Source: Streptomyces roseolus (GTDB taxonomy: Bacteria > Actinomycetota > Actinomycetes > Streptomycetales > Streptomycetaceae). Taken from it: a DNA stretch of 64,000 nt. The DNA lies in NCBI RefSeq assembly GCF_014649855.1, contig NZ_BMTV01000020.1:74350-138349 (forward strand), read 5' to 3'. Below are positions 43,575 to 51,982 of this stretch, one piece after another. The position numbers were made by a program, and so were the translations under genes. Each line of letters starts with the position of its first letter. Position 1 is the stretch's first letter. A model generated the notes under the pieces. That model did not search any database and was not told the DNA's origin. It saw only the letters and a program-made list of their open reading frames with translations.

Positions 43575-46500
43575 GTGAGTGACGACGTGGCCTACCTCCG
43601 CTTCCCGCACCTCCACGACGACCTGCTGTGCTTCACGGCCGAGGACGACCTCTGGGTCGCCCCGCTCGTCCCCGACGGACAGAGCCCCGGCCGCGCCTGG
43701 CGGCTCACGGTCGACCGCACCCGGGCCGGGCACCCCCGCTTCTCGCCCGACGGCCGCCACATCGCCTACACGAACTGGCGCAGTCTCGATCCCGAGATCC
43801 ACCTCGTGCCGGTCGACGGCGGCCACGCCCGCCAGCTCACCCACTGGGGCTCCTCCGACACCCGGGTCTGCGGCTGGTCGCCGCCGGACAAGGACGGCCG
43901 CTCCGACATCCTCGCCGTCTCCTCGCACGGCCAGCCCTTCTCGTACTTCTCCTGGTCCTACACCGTCGCCACCGACGGCTCGCCCGGCGGCAGGATGCCC
44001 TGGGGCCCGGTCTCCGACATCGCCGTCCGGGACGTCGACGGCGAGCGCCGCACCCTCCTGCTCACCGGCACCCCGCCGCACGAGCCGGCCTCCTGGAAGC
44101 GGTACCGGGGCGGCGCCACGGGCCGCCTCTGGCTCCACGGCGAGCGCCTCCTGCCGGACCTCCGCGGCCACCTCGCCGACCCGATGTTCGTCGCCGCCCC
44201 GCCCGGCGAGACGGGGTACCGGATCGCCTTCCTCTCCGACCACGAGGGCGTCGGCAACCTGTACTCCTGCCGCCCCGACGGCACCGACCTGCGCCGCCAC
44301 ACCGACCACGCCGACTTCTACGCCCGGCACGCCTCCTCCGACGGGCACCGGGTCGTCTACCAGTGCGCCGGACAGCTGTGGATCGCCGACGACCTGAGCG
44401 CCGGCGCCGAACCGCGCCGCCTGGAGGTGCGGCTCGGCGGGCAGCGGGCCGGCCGCCGCCCCCACCAGGTGCCCGCCGCCCAGCACGTCGACGCGCTCTC
44501 CGTCGACGAGACCGGCCGGGCCAGCGCCGTCGGGGTGCGCGGCAGCCTGTACTGGCTCACGCACCGGGACGGGCCCGCCCGGGCCATCACCGACACCCCC
44601 GGCGTCCGCGTCCGGCTCCCCGAGATGCTCGGCAGCGGCGGCCAGATCGCCTACGTCACCGACGCCGAGGGCGAGGACGCCGTCGAGATCGCCTACCTCC
44701 CCCGGGCCAGCGGCGACCGGCCGCCGCGCCGGCTCGCCGCCGGGGAGCTCGGCCGCGTCGAGGAACTCGTCGCCGACCCCGACGGCGAACGGCTCGCCAT
44801 CGCCTCGAACGACGGCCGCCTCCTCCTCGTGGACGCGACCGAGGAGTCCGACGGAGAGGTCACCGAGCTCATCCGCTCCGTCAACGGCCCCGTCCGCGAC
44901 CTCGCCTTCTCCCCCGACGGCGCCTGGCTCACCTGGTCCCACCCCGGCATCGGCCGCTCCCTGCGCTCCATCAAGCTCGTCCGCATCTCGGGGCCCGGCC
45001 CGCGCACGGTCATCGACGTCACCAACGGCCGCTTCGAGGACGAGAACCCGGTCTTCACCAGCGACGGCCGCTACCTCGCCTTCCTCTCCTGGCGCGGCTT
45101 CGACCCGGTGTACGACGTCCACACCGGCGACCTGTCCTTCCCGCTCGGCTGCCGCCCCTACCTGGTGCCGCTCTCCTCCGCGACCCCCTCCCCCTTCGCG
45201 CTGCTGCCCGACGGCCGCCCGGCGGCCGGCGGACTCGACCCGGCCGACGACGGCGCCGACAGCGGCGACGGCACGGTCACCGTGGAGATCGAGGGCCTGC
45301 CCGACCGGGTCACCCCCTTCCCCGTCGCCGCCTCCAAGTACTCGGCCCTCGCCCCCGTCACCGGCGGCGGCCTCGTCTGGCTGCGCTGGCCCATCTCCGG
45401 CGCCCTCGGCGAGACCTTCGCCAACCCGGCCGACACCTCGGGGCGCCCCACCCTGGAGCACTTCTCCGTCACCAAGGCACGCCGCACCGAACTCGCCCGC
45501 GACCTCGACTGGTTCGCCGTCAGCGGCGACGGCAGCCGGCTCGTCGTCTTCGACGAGGGCGAACTGCGGGCCGTCCCCGCCACCGAGCCCGGCGACGGCG
45601 ACTCCACCGTCTACCTCGACCTGCGCCGCATCCTCCACCAGGTCGACCCCGGCGCCGAGTGGCGCCAGGCCTACGACGAGGCCGGACGGATCGTCCGCGC
45701 CTACTTCTGGGAGCCCGGCATGGGCGGCGTCGACTGGACGGCGATCCTCGACCAGTACCGGCCGCTGCTCGAACGGGTCGCCTCCCCCGACGAGTTCGCC
45801 GACCTGCTCCGCGAGGTCATGGGCGAACTCGGCACCTCCCACGCCTACGTCACCCCGGCCCGCCGCAACGAGGGACCGCCGCACTACCAGCGCCCCCAGG
45901 GCCTCCTCGGCGCCAACCTCGTGCCCCGCGACGGCGACTGGGTCGTCAAGCGGATCCTGCCCGGCGAGTCCTCCGACTCCAAGGCCCGCTCCCCGCTCGC
46001 CGGCACCGGCATCCGGGAGGGCGACGCCCTCACCCACGTCGACGGCCGGCCCGTCGACCCCGTCCGCGGCCCCTACCCGCTGCTCGCCGGCACCGGCGGC
46101 ACCACCGTCGAGCTCACCTTCGCCCCCGCCGGCGGCGAGGGCCGCTCCCGCCGCGTCGCCGTCGTCCCGCTGATCGACGAACGCCCGCTGCGCTACCAGG
46201 ACTGGGTCGCCAAACGCCGGGCCGTCGTCCGCGAGCTGAGCGGCGGGCGGTGCGGCTATCTCCACATCCCCGACATGGGCGGCTCCGGCTGGGCGCAGTT
46301 CAACCGCGACCTGCGGATGGAGGTCTCGCGGCCCGCCCTCATCGTCGACGTGCGCGGCAACGCCGGCGGCCACATCAGCGAACTCGTCGTCGAGACCCTC
46401 ACCCGGAAGATCATCGGCTGGGACCTCACCCGCAACGCCCAGCCCGTCAGCTACGCCTCCAACGCCCCGCGCGGCCCGGTCGTCGCCCTCGCCGACGAGG

Positions 46501-46880
46501 CCACCTCCTCCGACGGCGACATGATCACCGCCGCCTTCAAGCTCCTCGGACTCGGCCCCGTGGTCGGCCAGCGCACCTGGGGCGGGGTCGTCGGCATGAC
46601 CGGCCGCCACAAGCTCGGCGACGGCACCTGGATCACCGTCCCCATGAACGCCGCCTGGTTCACCGAGTGGGGCTGGTCCGTGGAGAACCACGGCGTCGAA
46701 CCCGACCTGGCCGTCCTGCGCACCCCGCTCGACTGGGCCGAGGGCCGGCACGCCCAGCTCGACGACGCCGTCCACCGGGCCCTCGCCCTGCTGGAGTCCG
46801 AGCCGGCGGCCGGCCCGCCCGGCTACGAGTCCGTGCCGGACCGCTCCCGCCCGAAGCTGCCGCCGAGGTCCAGCTCGTAG
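43575..46880 (+). CDS. Tricorn-type protease (S41 family)
   Basis: A 1101-residue cytosolic peptidase that degrades peptides released by the proteasome or other proteases. In order it has: a six-bladed WD40/TolB-like propeller (about 1-320), a second propeller (about 330-680), a C1 helical domain, a PDZ domain (about 770-860, GANLVPRDGDWVVKRI) and the C2 tail-specific-protease catalytic domain. The catalytic His is in GTSHAYV (about residue 756) and the nucleophilic Ser in DEATSSDGD (978/979). GTG at 43575 overlaps a three-codon ATG-AAC-GGG-TGA reading frame at 43567. It is divergent from TetR and shares the palindromes between them. Confidence 0.93.
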   Translation: MSDDVAYLRFPHLHDDLLCFTAEDDLWVAPLVPDGQSPGRAWRLTVDRTRAGHPRFSPDGRHIAYTNWRSLDPEIHLVPVDGGHARQLTHWGSSDTRVCGWSPPDKDGRSDILAVSSHGQPFSYFSWSYTVATDGSPGGRMPWGPVSDIAVRDVDGERRTLLLTGTPPHEPASWKRYRGGATGRLWLHGERLLPDLRGHLADPMFVAAPPGETGYRIAFLSDHEGVGNLYSCRPDGTDLRRHTDHADFYARHASSDGHRVVYQCAGQLWIADDLSAGAEPRRLEVRLGGQRAGRRPHQVPAAQHVDALSVDETGRASAVGVRGSLYWLTHRDGPARAITDTPGVRVRLPEMLGSGGQIAYVTDAEGEDAVEIAYLPRASGDRPPRRLAAGELGRVEELVADPDGERLAIASNDGRLLLVDATEESDGEVTELIRSVNGPVRDLAFSPDGAWLTWSHPGIGRSLRSIKLVRISGPGPRTVIDVTNGRFEDENPVFTSDGRYLAFLSWRGFDPVYDVHTGDLSFPLGCRPYLVPLSSATPSPFALLPDGRPAAGGLDPADDGADSGDGTVTVEIEGLPDRVTPFPVAASKYSALAPVTGGGLVWLRWPISGALGETFANPADTSGRPTLEHFSVTKARRTELARDLDWFAVSGDGSRLVVFDEGELRAVPATEPGDGDSTVYLDLRRILHQVDPGAEWRQAYDEAGRIVRAYFWEPGMGGVDWTAILDQYRPLLERVASPDEFADLLREVMGELGTSHAYVTPARRNEGPPHYQRPQGLLGANLVPRDGDWVVKRILPGESSDSKARSPLAGTGIREGDALTHVDGRPVDPVRGPYPLLAGTGGTTVELTFAPAGGEGRSRRVAVVPLIDERPLRYQDWVAKRRAVVRELSGGRCGYLHIPDMGGSGWAQFNRDLRMEVSRPALIVDVRGNAGGHISELVVETLTRKIIGWDLTRNAQPVSYASNAPRGPVVALADEATSSDGDMITAAFKLLGLGPVVGQRTWGGVVGMTGRHKLGDGTWITVPMNAAWFTEWGWSVENHGVEPDLAVLRTPLDWAEGRHAQLDDAVHRALALLESEPAAGPPGYESVPDRSRPKLPPRSSS

Positions 46881-47347
46881 GCGATCGCGGACTCCCCGGT
46901 CTTCAGCGTCTCCCTGCCGACCGCGCCGAAACCGACCCGGGCGAGCACCGCCCGGGACGCGGCGTGCTCCGGCGACGCCTTCGCGTACAGCCGGCGCAGC
47001 CCGTACTCCTCCACGGCGAGCCGGCACACCTCCCGCACGCCCCGGGTGGCGAGGCCCCGGCCGGCGGCCGACTCCGCGATCCGGTAGCCGAGTTCGGCCG
47101 CGCCGTCGGCGAGGTCGATGAGGTTGACCCGGCCGACGATCCGCCCGTCCTCCTCCACGAGGACGTGGAAGCGGATGGTGCCCTCCTCCTGCTCGTCGAG
47201 GAGGGCCTCGTGGCGGGCGGCGAAGTCGGCGAAGTACGCGTCCCCCCGGTCGGGCACGCTGGCGGCGAAGTAGGCGCGGTTCTCCCGCTCGAAGGCGAGC
47301 AGGGCGGGCGCGTGGTCGGGACGGAGACGTTCGAGTACGACGGACAT
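46823..47347 (-). CDS. GNAT family N-acetyltransferase
   Basis: A 174-residue RimJ/RimL-type acetyltransferase. The acetyl-CoA loop appears as SAAGRGLATRGVREV, and YAKASPEHAASRAVLARVGF is the C-terminal Asn/Ser-x-x-S-x-x-V-type motif region (quoted as ASPEHAASRAVLARVGF). The last 58 bases overlap the end of the convergent tricorn gene. ATG at 47347 has no ribosome binding site but lies six bases after TACGCT on the minus strand, so a leaderless transcript is likely. An in-frame extension through the repeats upstream is less likely to be translated. Substrate unknown. Confidence 0.87.
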   Translation of the reverse strand: MSVVLERLRPDHAPALLAFERENRAYFAASVPDRGDAYFADFAARHEALLDEQEEGTIRFHVLVEEDGRIVGRVNLIDLADGAAELGYRIAESAAGRGLATRGVREVCRLAVEEYGLRRLYAKASPEHAASRAVLARVGFGAVGRETLKTGESAIAYELDLGGSFGRERSGTDS

Positions 47348-47423
47348 GAGGGGAGCGTACGAAGATCCACGCGCGGACGCCCGCGAGTTGAACGGTTCCG
47401 GCCACACGACGACCGGTCCCGGC

Positions 47424-47522
47424 CGCACGCCCGGAAGGGGCGACCGGCGTCCCGGGCACACGCCCGGAAGGGGCACCCGGCGTCCCGGGCACACGCGCGG
47501 AAGGCGCACCCGGCGTCCCGGG
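47424..47522. repeat. Three tandem 33-bp repeats
   Basis: Units at 47424-47456, 47457-47489 and 47490-47522 have the form CACACGCCCGGAAGGGGCAC followed by CCGGCGTCCCGGG, with a few differences in units 1 and 3. The third unit provides one arm of the terminator that follows, so the array looks like a duplicated terminator arm. It lies between the GNAT gene and the small charged protein. It is not a CRISPR array: there are no spacers. Confidence 0.85.
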
Positions 47523-47533
47523 TGCGCCTTCCG
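47498..47533 (-). terminator. Terminator of the small charged protein gene
   Basis: CGGAAGGCGCACCCGG (47498-47513) pairs with CCGGGTGCGCCTTCCG (47518-47533), a near-perfect 16-bp stem with a 4-base loop, 14 bases past the stop. Confidence 0.85.
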
Positions 47534-47547
47534 TCACAGGACGGGCG

Positions 47548-47730
47548 TCAGGCCTCGTCGCGGCCGGTGCGCTCGCGCAGCTCCCGCTCGGCACGCTCCT
47601 TGGCGTCCGGCGTGCCCTCGCGCTCCTGCCGGGCGCGCTCGGAGGCCTCGTCCTTGGGGTTGCCCATGGCCTTCTTCGCGCGGTCCTGGAGCTCCTGCGC
47701 CTTGTCCTGGAACTGGTCCTTGATGCCCAT
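47548..47730 (-). CDS. Small charged CsbD-like stress protein
   Basis: A 60-residue, highly charged, probably fully helical protein: MGIKDQFQDKAQELQDRAKK at the start and ERAERELRERTGRDEA at the end. It resembles CsbD-type general stress proteins in size and composition, but I cannot confirm the family. The ATG at 47730 follows AGGAG at ideal spacing, and a strong terminator follows the stop, so this short frame is very probably real and monocistronic. Confidence 0.75.
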   Translation of the reverse strand: MGIKDQFQDKAQELQDRAKKAMGNPKDEASERARQEREGTPDAKERAERELRERTGRDEA

Positions 47731-47851
47731 GAAGGTTCACTCCTAGTAAGGGTGTGAGGGGGCCGGGGCGGTGCGCCCCGGGGCCTCGACCAGCCTTGCA
47801 CGAGCGGACATTCCACGCATTTCGATCAGTCACGGTCCGTGTGCGGCGGCC

Positions 47852-48733
47852 TCACGGCCTCCCCGTACGGGCCTGCTCGTCGGCCGCGCCGCCCGCGCCC
47901 ACCAGGCCCTTGGAGACCGTGGCCAGGCGGGGCCCGAAGCGGGCCACCTCCCGCTTGCCGACGGTGGCGATGAGGCCGGGCAGGTAGCCGCGGACGGACT
48001 GCATCCCGCGCAGCCACCACTGCGCGTACACGTGGGCCGAGCGGCGCTCGATGCCCTCGACGATCCGGTCGACGGCCGGGCCGAGCGGGTACGTGCGGTT
48101 CGAGGGCCACGGCAGCCGCTGCCGCAGCTCCTTCATCACGTCGTCCTGGTCCGCGCCGCGCACCATGTCGGTGTCGGTCCAGGAGAGGTAGCCGACGCCG
48201 ACCTTCACGCCCTTGTAGGCGACCTCGGCGCGCAGGCTGTGCGCGAAGGCCTCGACGCCGGACTTGGAGGCGCAGTAGGCGGTCATCATCGGGGCCGGGG
48301 TGATCGCGGCGAGCGAGGCGATCTGGAGGAAGTACCCCCGGGACTCCATGAGGACCGGCAGGAAGGCGCGGCCGGTGACCGCCCCGCCGATGAGGTTGAC
48401 CTCGATGACCCGCCGCCAGGCGACCGGGTCGGAGTCGACGAACGGGCCGCCGGCCGCGACGCCGGCGTTGGCGACGACGACGTCGACCTTCCCGAAGCGC
48501 TCCTTGACCTCGGCGGCGACCCGGGCCATCGCCTCGTGGTCGGTGACGTCCGCCTCCCACCAGTCGGCCTCGGTGTGCAGCCGTCCGGCGACCTCCTTGA
48601 GGAGCTCGGGCTCCAGGCCGACGAGGGCGATCTTCGCGCCGCGCGCGGAGAGCTTGCGGGCGAGGAGTTCGCCCACGCCGCGGGCGCCGCCGGTGACGAC
48701 CGCGACCTGCCCTTCCAGGCTGATCCTGCTCAT
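47852..48733 (-). CDS. Short-chain dehydrogenase in Baeyer-Villiger operon
   Basis: A 293-residue SDR with the cofactor motif TGGARGVG at about residues 15-22, NAGV at about 90, a catalytic Ser in IASLAAITP and Tyr-x3-Lys in YCASK. A C-terminal extension of about 50 residues may contact membrane or substrate. ATG at 48733 overlaps the stop of the hydrolase gene. It is the last gene of a coupled monooxygenase-hydrolase-dehydrogenase set, which would suit oxidation of an alcohol or reduction of a ketone. Substrate unknown. Confidence 0.88.
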   Translation of the reverse strand: MSRISLEGQVAVVTGGARGVGELLARKLSARGAKIALVGLEPELLKEVAGRLHTEADWWEADVTDHEAMARVAAEVKERFGKVDVVVANAGVAAGGPFVDSDPVAWRRVIEVNLIGGAVTGRAFLPVLMESRGYFLQIASLAAITPAPMMTAYCASKSGVEAFAHSLRAEVAYKGVKVGVGYLSWTDTDMVRGADQDDVMKELRQRLPWPSNRTYPLGPAVDRIVEGIERRSAHVYAQWWLRGMQSVRGYLPGLIATVGKREVARFGPRLATVSKGLVGAGGAADEQARTGRP

Positions 48734-49623
48734 ACCCCTGCCTCCTTGCCGGTCGGACGCGCACCGAGGTAGGTGAGCGTCAGTTCGCGGATCTGCGCGG
48801 TGACGGCCTCCGGGGCCTCGACCGGCGTCATGTGGCCCATGCCGGCCAGTTCGGTGAGTCCGGTGCAGTGCGGCAGCGCCTCGGCCATGGCCCGGGAGTG
48901 GGCGGGCGGGGTGAGCCGGTCGGCGGTGCCGACGAGGACGGCGGTCGGGACCCGCAGGTCGCGCAGGCCCGCCTCCAGGTCGAGGTGGGCGAGCACCTGC
49001 GACCAGCCGTAGCGGGACGGGCGCGGGCAGGCGTGCACGATCCGGGCGCAGGCGTCGACCCGCGCGGGCGCCGAACCGGGGCCCATGGTGGCGTACTTGA
49101 GGATCCTCTTCGAGAGGCCGTTGACGGGTCCGAGCGGCGCCTTCGAGCCGAGGACGGCGCCGGTGAGCCGGGTCCGCAGGCCGCCGGGCCCGAGCGGCAC
49201 GACGGTGGCCTCGGCGGTGAGCCGGGACGGGCCGGTGGAGCAGAGCAGGACGGCGGCGGCGTGCTGGACGAAACCGGGCCGGCCGGCCGCGGCCATGATC
49301 GTCATGCCGCCCATGGAGTGGCCGGCGAGCACGGCCCGCTCGCCGGGCCCGAGGGTGGCGGCGAGCACCGCCTCCAGGTCGTCGGCGAGCGCGGTGGTCG
49401 AGTAGCCGCCGTCGGCGGGGACGGGCGAACGGCCGTGGCCGCGCTGGTCGTAGGCGACGACCCGGTGGTCGACCGCCAGGTCCCGTATCTGCTCGGCCCA
49501 GAAGACGGTGGAGCAGGTCCAGCCGTGGGCGAGGACGACGGCGGGCGCGCCCTCGGGGCCGTACACCTCGGCGTGCAGCTCGGCGCCGTCGGCGGAACGG
49601 ACGGTCAGGGTGCGGGCGTTCAC
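48730..49623 (-). CDS. Alpha/beta hydrolase in Baeyer-Villiger operon
   Basis: A 297-residue alpha/beta-fold esterase-type enzyme. The oxyanion region is LAHGWTCSTVFW, the nucleophile elbow GHSMGG lies at about residues 102-107, and the catalytic His is in GMGHMTPVE. The acid is probably in VGTADRLTPP. Its gene overlaps both neighbours. An ester hydrolase directly downstream of a Baeyer-Villiger-type monooxygenase fits cleavage of the ester or lactone product. GTG at 49623. Confidence 0.9.
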   Translation of the reverse strand: MNARTLTVRSADGAELHAEVYGPEGAPAVVLAHGWTCSTVFWAEQIRDLAVDHRVVAYDQRGHGRSPVPADGGYSTTALADDLEAVLAATLGPGERAVLAGHSMGGMTIMAAAGRPGFVQHAAAVLLCSTGPSRLTAEATVVPLGPGGLRTRLTGAVLGSKAPLGPVNGLSKRILKYATMGPGSAPARVDACARIVHACPRPSRYGWSQVLAHLDLEAGLRDLRVPTAVLVGTADRLTPPAHSRAMAEALPHCTGLTELAGMGHMTPVEAPEAVTAQIRELTLTYLGARPTGKEAGV

Positions 49624-51179
49624 GAGGCGGCCTCCTTCTTGCGGGCGGCGCGGGCGGCGGCGTCGACGGTCCCGGCGGCCTTCGGCGGCTCGGCGGCCTT
49701 CAGGGGCTTCGGGGCGCGGAGGACCTCGTACTCGGAGAGGTCGACCTGCCGGGTCTCGCGGCGGAACTCGCCGGTGGTGCCGGGCCAGAGGGTGGTGTTG
49801 CGGCCGTTGGCGTCGAGGTACCAGCTGTCACAGCCGCCGGCCTTCCAGACGGTCCGCTCCATGCGGTTCTGGACCTTGCGGTTCCAGGCGTTGACGGCGG
49901 AGGGGCGGACCGCGAGGGCGGCCCGGCCGCCGAGCACGTCCAGCTGGCGGAGGTAGTCGGCCATGTAGTTCAGCTGGGACTCGATCATGAGGATCATGGA
50001 GGAGTTCCCGAGGCCGGTGTTGGGCCCGATGATCGTCATCCAGTTGGGGAAGCCGGCGGCGGTGGCGCCGCGCAGCGCCTCCATGCCGTCCTTCCAGACC
50101 TCGGCGAGCGAGCGGCCGTCGGCGCCGATGACGCGCGGGGCGATCGGCATGTCGGTGACGTGGAAGCCGGTGCCGAAGATGATCGCGTCGACCTCGGTCT
50201 CGGTGCCGTCGGAGCCGACGACGACGTTGCCGCGGACCTCCTTCAGGCCGCCGGCGACGACGTCGACGTTGGGCTGGGCGAGGGCCGGGTAGTAGGTGTT
50301 GGAGAGCAGGATCCGCTTGCAGCCGATGCGGTACGAGGGCGTGAGCCTGGCCCGCAGCGCCGGGTCCTTGACCGCCCGGGCGATGTTCGCCTTGGCGAGC
50401 TTCTCGACCAGGCCCAGCTCGCCGGGGTGCTTGGTGAAGGCGCCGACCTGGAGTTCCCGGATGCCCCACAGGATGCCGCGGCGCAGGGTGGCCGTGGCGG
50501 GCAGCTTGCGGTGCAGCCAGCGCTCGGGGCCGCTGATGGCGCGGTCCATGCGGGGCATGACCCACGGGGGCGTGCGCTGGAAGAGGGTGAGCCGGGCGAC
50601 CTCGGGCTGGATCGAGGGCACGATCTGGATGGCGGAGGCGCCGGTGCCGACCATGGCGACCCGCTTGCCCCGGAGGTCGTAGTCGTGGTCCCAGCGGGCC
50701 GAGTGGAAGACCTTGCCGGTGAAGCCGTCGAGCCCCGGGATGTCGGGGATCTTCGGGTCGGAGAGCGGGCCGGTGGCGGAGACGACGACGTCGGCGGAGA
50801 AGCTGCCGCGGCCGGTCTCGATGTCCCAGCGGAGTTCGTCCTCGTTCCAGGCCATCTTCGTGACCTCGTGGTTCAGGCGCAGGTGCGGCCGGAGCCCGAA
50901 GGTGTCGGTGACGTGCTCCAGGTAGGCCCGGATGTGGCGCTGGCCGGAGAAGGTCCGGGGCCAGTCGGGGTTGGGCGCGAAGGAGAACGAGTAGAGGTGG
51001 GAGGGCACGTCGCAGGCGCACCCGGGGTAGCTGTTGTCGCGCCAGGTGCCGCCCACGGAGTCGGCCCGTTCCAGGACGACGAAGTCGGTGATCCCCTCGC
51101 GGCGCAGCCGGACGGCGGCCCCGAGCCCACCGAACCCCGATCCGATCACCGCCACCCGAACGTGCTCGTGCTTCGCCAT
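49620..51179 (-). CDS. FAD-dependent Baeyer-Villiger-type monooxygenase
   Basis: A 519-residue flavoprotein. The FAD-binding GSGFGG lies at residues 13-18, the NADPH-binding GTGASA at about 190, and between them the Baeyer-Villiger fingerprint reads FTGKVFHSARWDHD. GTWRDNSYPGCACDVPSHLY is also typical. It would oxidise a ketone to an ester using NADPH and O2. The C-terminal 40 residues are an Ala/Lys-rich tail. The ATG at 51179 follows GGGAGGCGG. First gene of a coupled three-gene operon, divergent from a MerR regulator. Confidence 0.92.
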   Translation of the reverse strand: MAKHEHVRVAVIGSGFGGLGAAVRLRREGITDFVVLERADSVGGTWRDNSYPGCACDVPSHLYSFSFAPNPDWPRTFSGQRHIRAYLEHVTDTFGLRPHLRLNHEVTKMAWNEDELRWDIETGRGSFSADVVVSATGPLSDPKIPDIPGLDGFTGKVFHSARWDHDYDLRGKRVAMVGTGASAIQIVPSIQPEVARLTLFQRTPPWVMPRMDRAISGPERWLHRKLPATATLRRGILWGIRELQVGAFTKHPGELGLVEKLAKANIARAVKDPALRARLTPSYRIGCKRILLSNTYYPALAQPNVDVVAGGLKEVRGNVVVGSDGTETEVDAIIFGTGFHVTDMPIAPRVIGADGRSLAEVWKDGMEALRGATAAGFPNWMTIIGPNTGLGNSSMILMIESQLNYMADYLRQLDVLGGRAALAVRPSAVNAWNRKVQNRMERTVWKAGGCDSWYLDANGRNTTLWPGTTGEFRRETRQVDLSEYEVLRAPKPLKAAEPPKAAGTVDAAARAARKKEAAS

Positions 51180-51250
51180 GCCGCCTCCCGTGCGCCCGGC
51201 CAAGATTCCGCCAGCAATCACTGGCACAGTCGGACTGTAGAGCAGCTCCA

Positions 51251-51293
51251 TACCGAGCGGTAGGGGTCGGGCGAGGGAAAGTTACCGGCGGTA
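51251..51293. promoter_or_regulatory. Paired TACCG/CGGTA operators
   Basis: TACCG-AG-CGGTA (51251-51262) and TACCG-G-CGGTA (51283-51293) lie between the divergent monooxygenase and MerR genes. Their centres are about 31-32 bp apart, close to three helical turns. They are candidate operators for the adjacent MerR regulator. Confidence 0.5.
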
Positions 51294-51311
51294 CAACATA
51301 GGCTGGCCGGT

Positions 51312-51974
51312 GTGGCAGATCGATCAGGGAACCCACCCCACGAGTACCGGATGACGGAGCTGGCCGAGGCGGCCGGCATCACCGTCCGCACGCTCCGCTT
51401 CTACCGCGAGCGCGGCCTGATCCCGCCGCCCCGCCGCGAGGGCCGCATCGCCTGGTACGACGACCGCCACCTGGCCCGCCTGCGCACCATCGCCGCCCTC
51501 CTCGAGCGCGGCCACACCCTCACCGGCATCGCCGACCTCACCACGGCCTTCGAATCCGGCCGGGACGTCGGCGAGGTCCTCGAACTCGGCTCCCCCACCG
51601 AGGAGGAACCGGTCCGCCTGACCCCCGAGGAGCTCGCCGACCACTTCGACGGCGAGGTCACCCCGGAGAACCTCGCGGCCGCCCTGGACCTCGGCTACCT
51701 GGCGACCGACGGCGAGGAGATCGTCCACATCAGCCGCCGTCTGCTCGACGTCTCCGCGGCCCTGGTCCGCGAGGGCGTCCCCCTCGCCGAGGTCCTGAGG
51801 GCCGGCGCGCGCGTCCGCGAGCACGCCGAGGCCCTCGCCGAGCTCTTCACCGAAGCCCTCGGCCCCCATGTGAAGGACGCCGACGTGCAGCGCCTCCGCC
51901 CGCTGGCCAAGGCCGTCGTGGACGCCGAGCTCTCCCTGGCCCTCGACCGCCGCCTGCGCGCCCCGGGGACCTGA
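51312..51974 (+). CDS. MerR family regulator
   Basis: A 220-residue regulator. The N-terminal MerR DNA-binding domain is evident from YRMTELAEAAGITVRTLRFY, then RERGLIPPPRREGRIAWYDD. A long C-terminal helical effector domain lacks the Cys residues of metal sensors, so an organic ligand is likely. It is divergent from the monooxygenase operon, which it probably controls. GTG at 51312 lies seven bases after TAGGCT (51299-51304) with no ribosome binding site, so the transcript is probably leaderless. Confidence 0.9.
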   Translation: MADRSGNPPHEYRMTELAEAAGITVRTLRFYRERGLIPPPRREGRIAWYDDRHLARLRTIAALLERGHTLTGIADLTTAFESGRDVGEVLELGSPTEEEPVRLTPEELADHFDGEVTPENLAAALDLGYLATDGEEIVHISRRLLDVSAALVREGVPLAEVLRAGARVREHAEALAELFTEALGPHVKDADVQRLRPLAKAVVDAELSLALDRRLRAPGT

Positions 51975-51982
51975 CGGCGGGC

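Noticed and set aside
47424..47522. CRISPR array
   Set aside because: The 33-bp units are directly adjacent without spacers and there are no cas genes.
43095..47816. 1573-codon minus-strand open frame
   Set aside because: It lies antisense to the tricorn protease, whose motifs are intact. Its translation is low-complexity Gly/Ala/Val/Asp with no recognisable domain.
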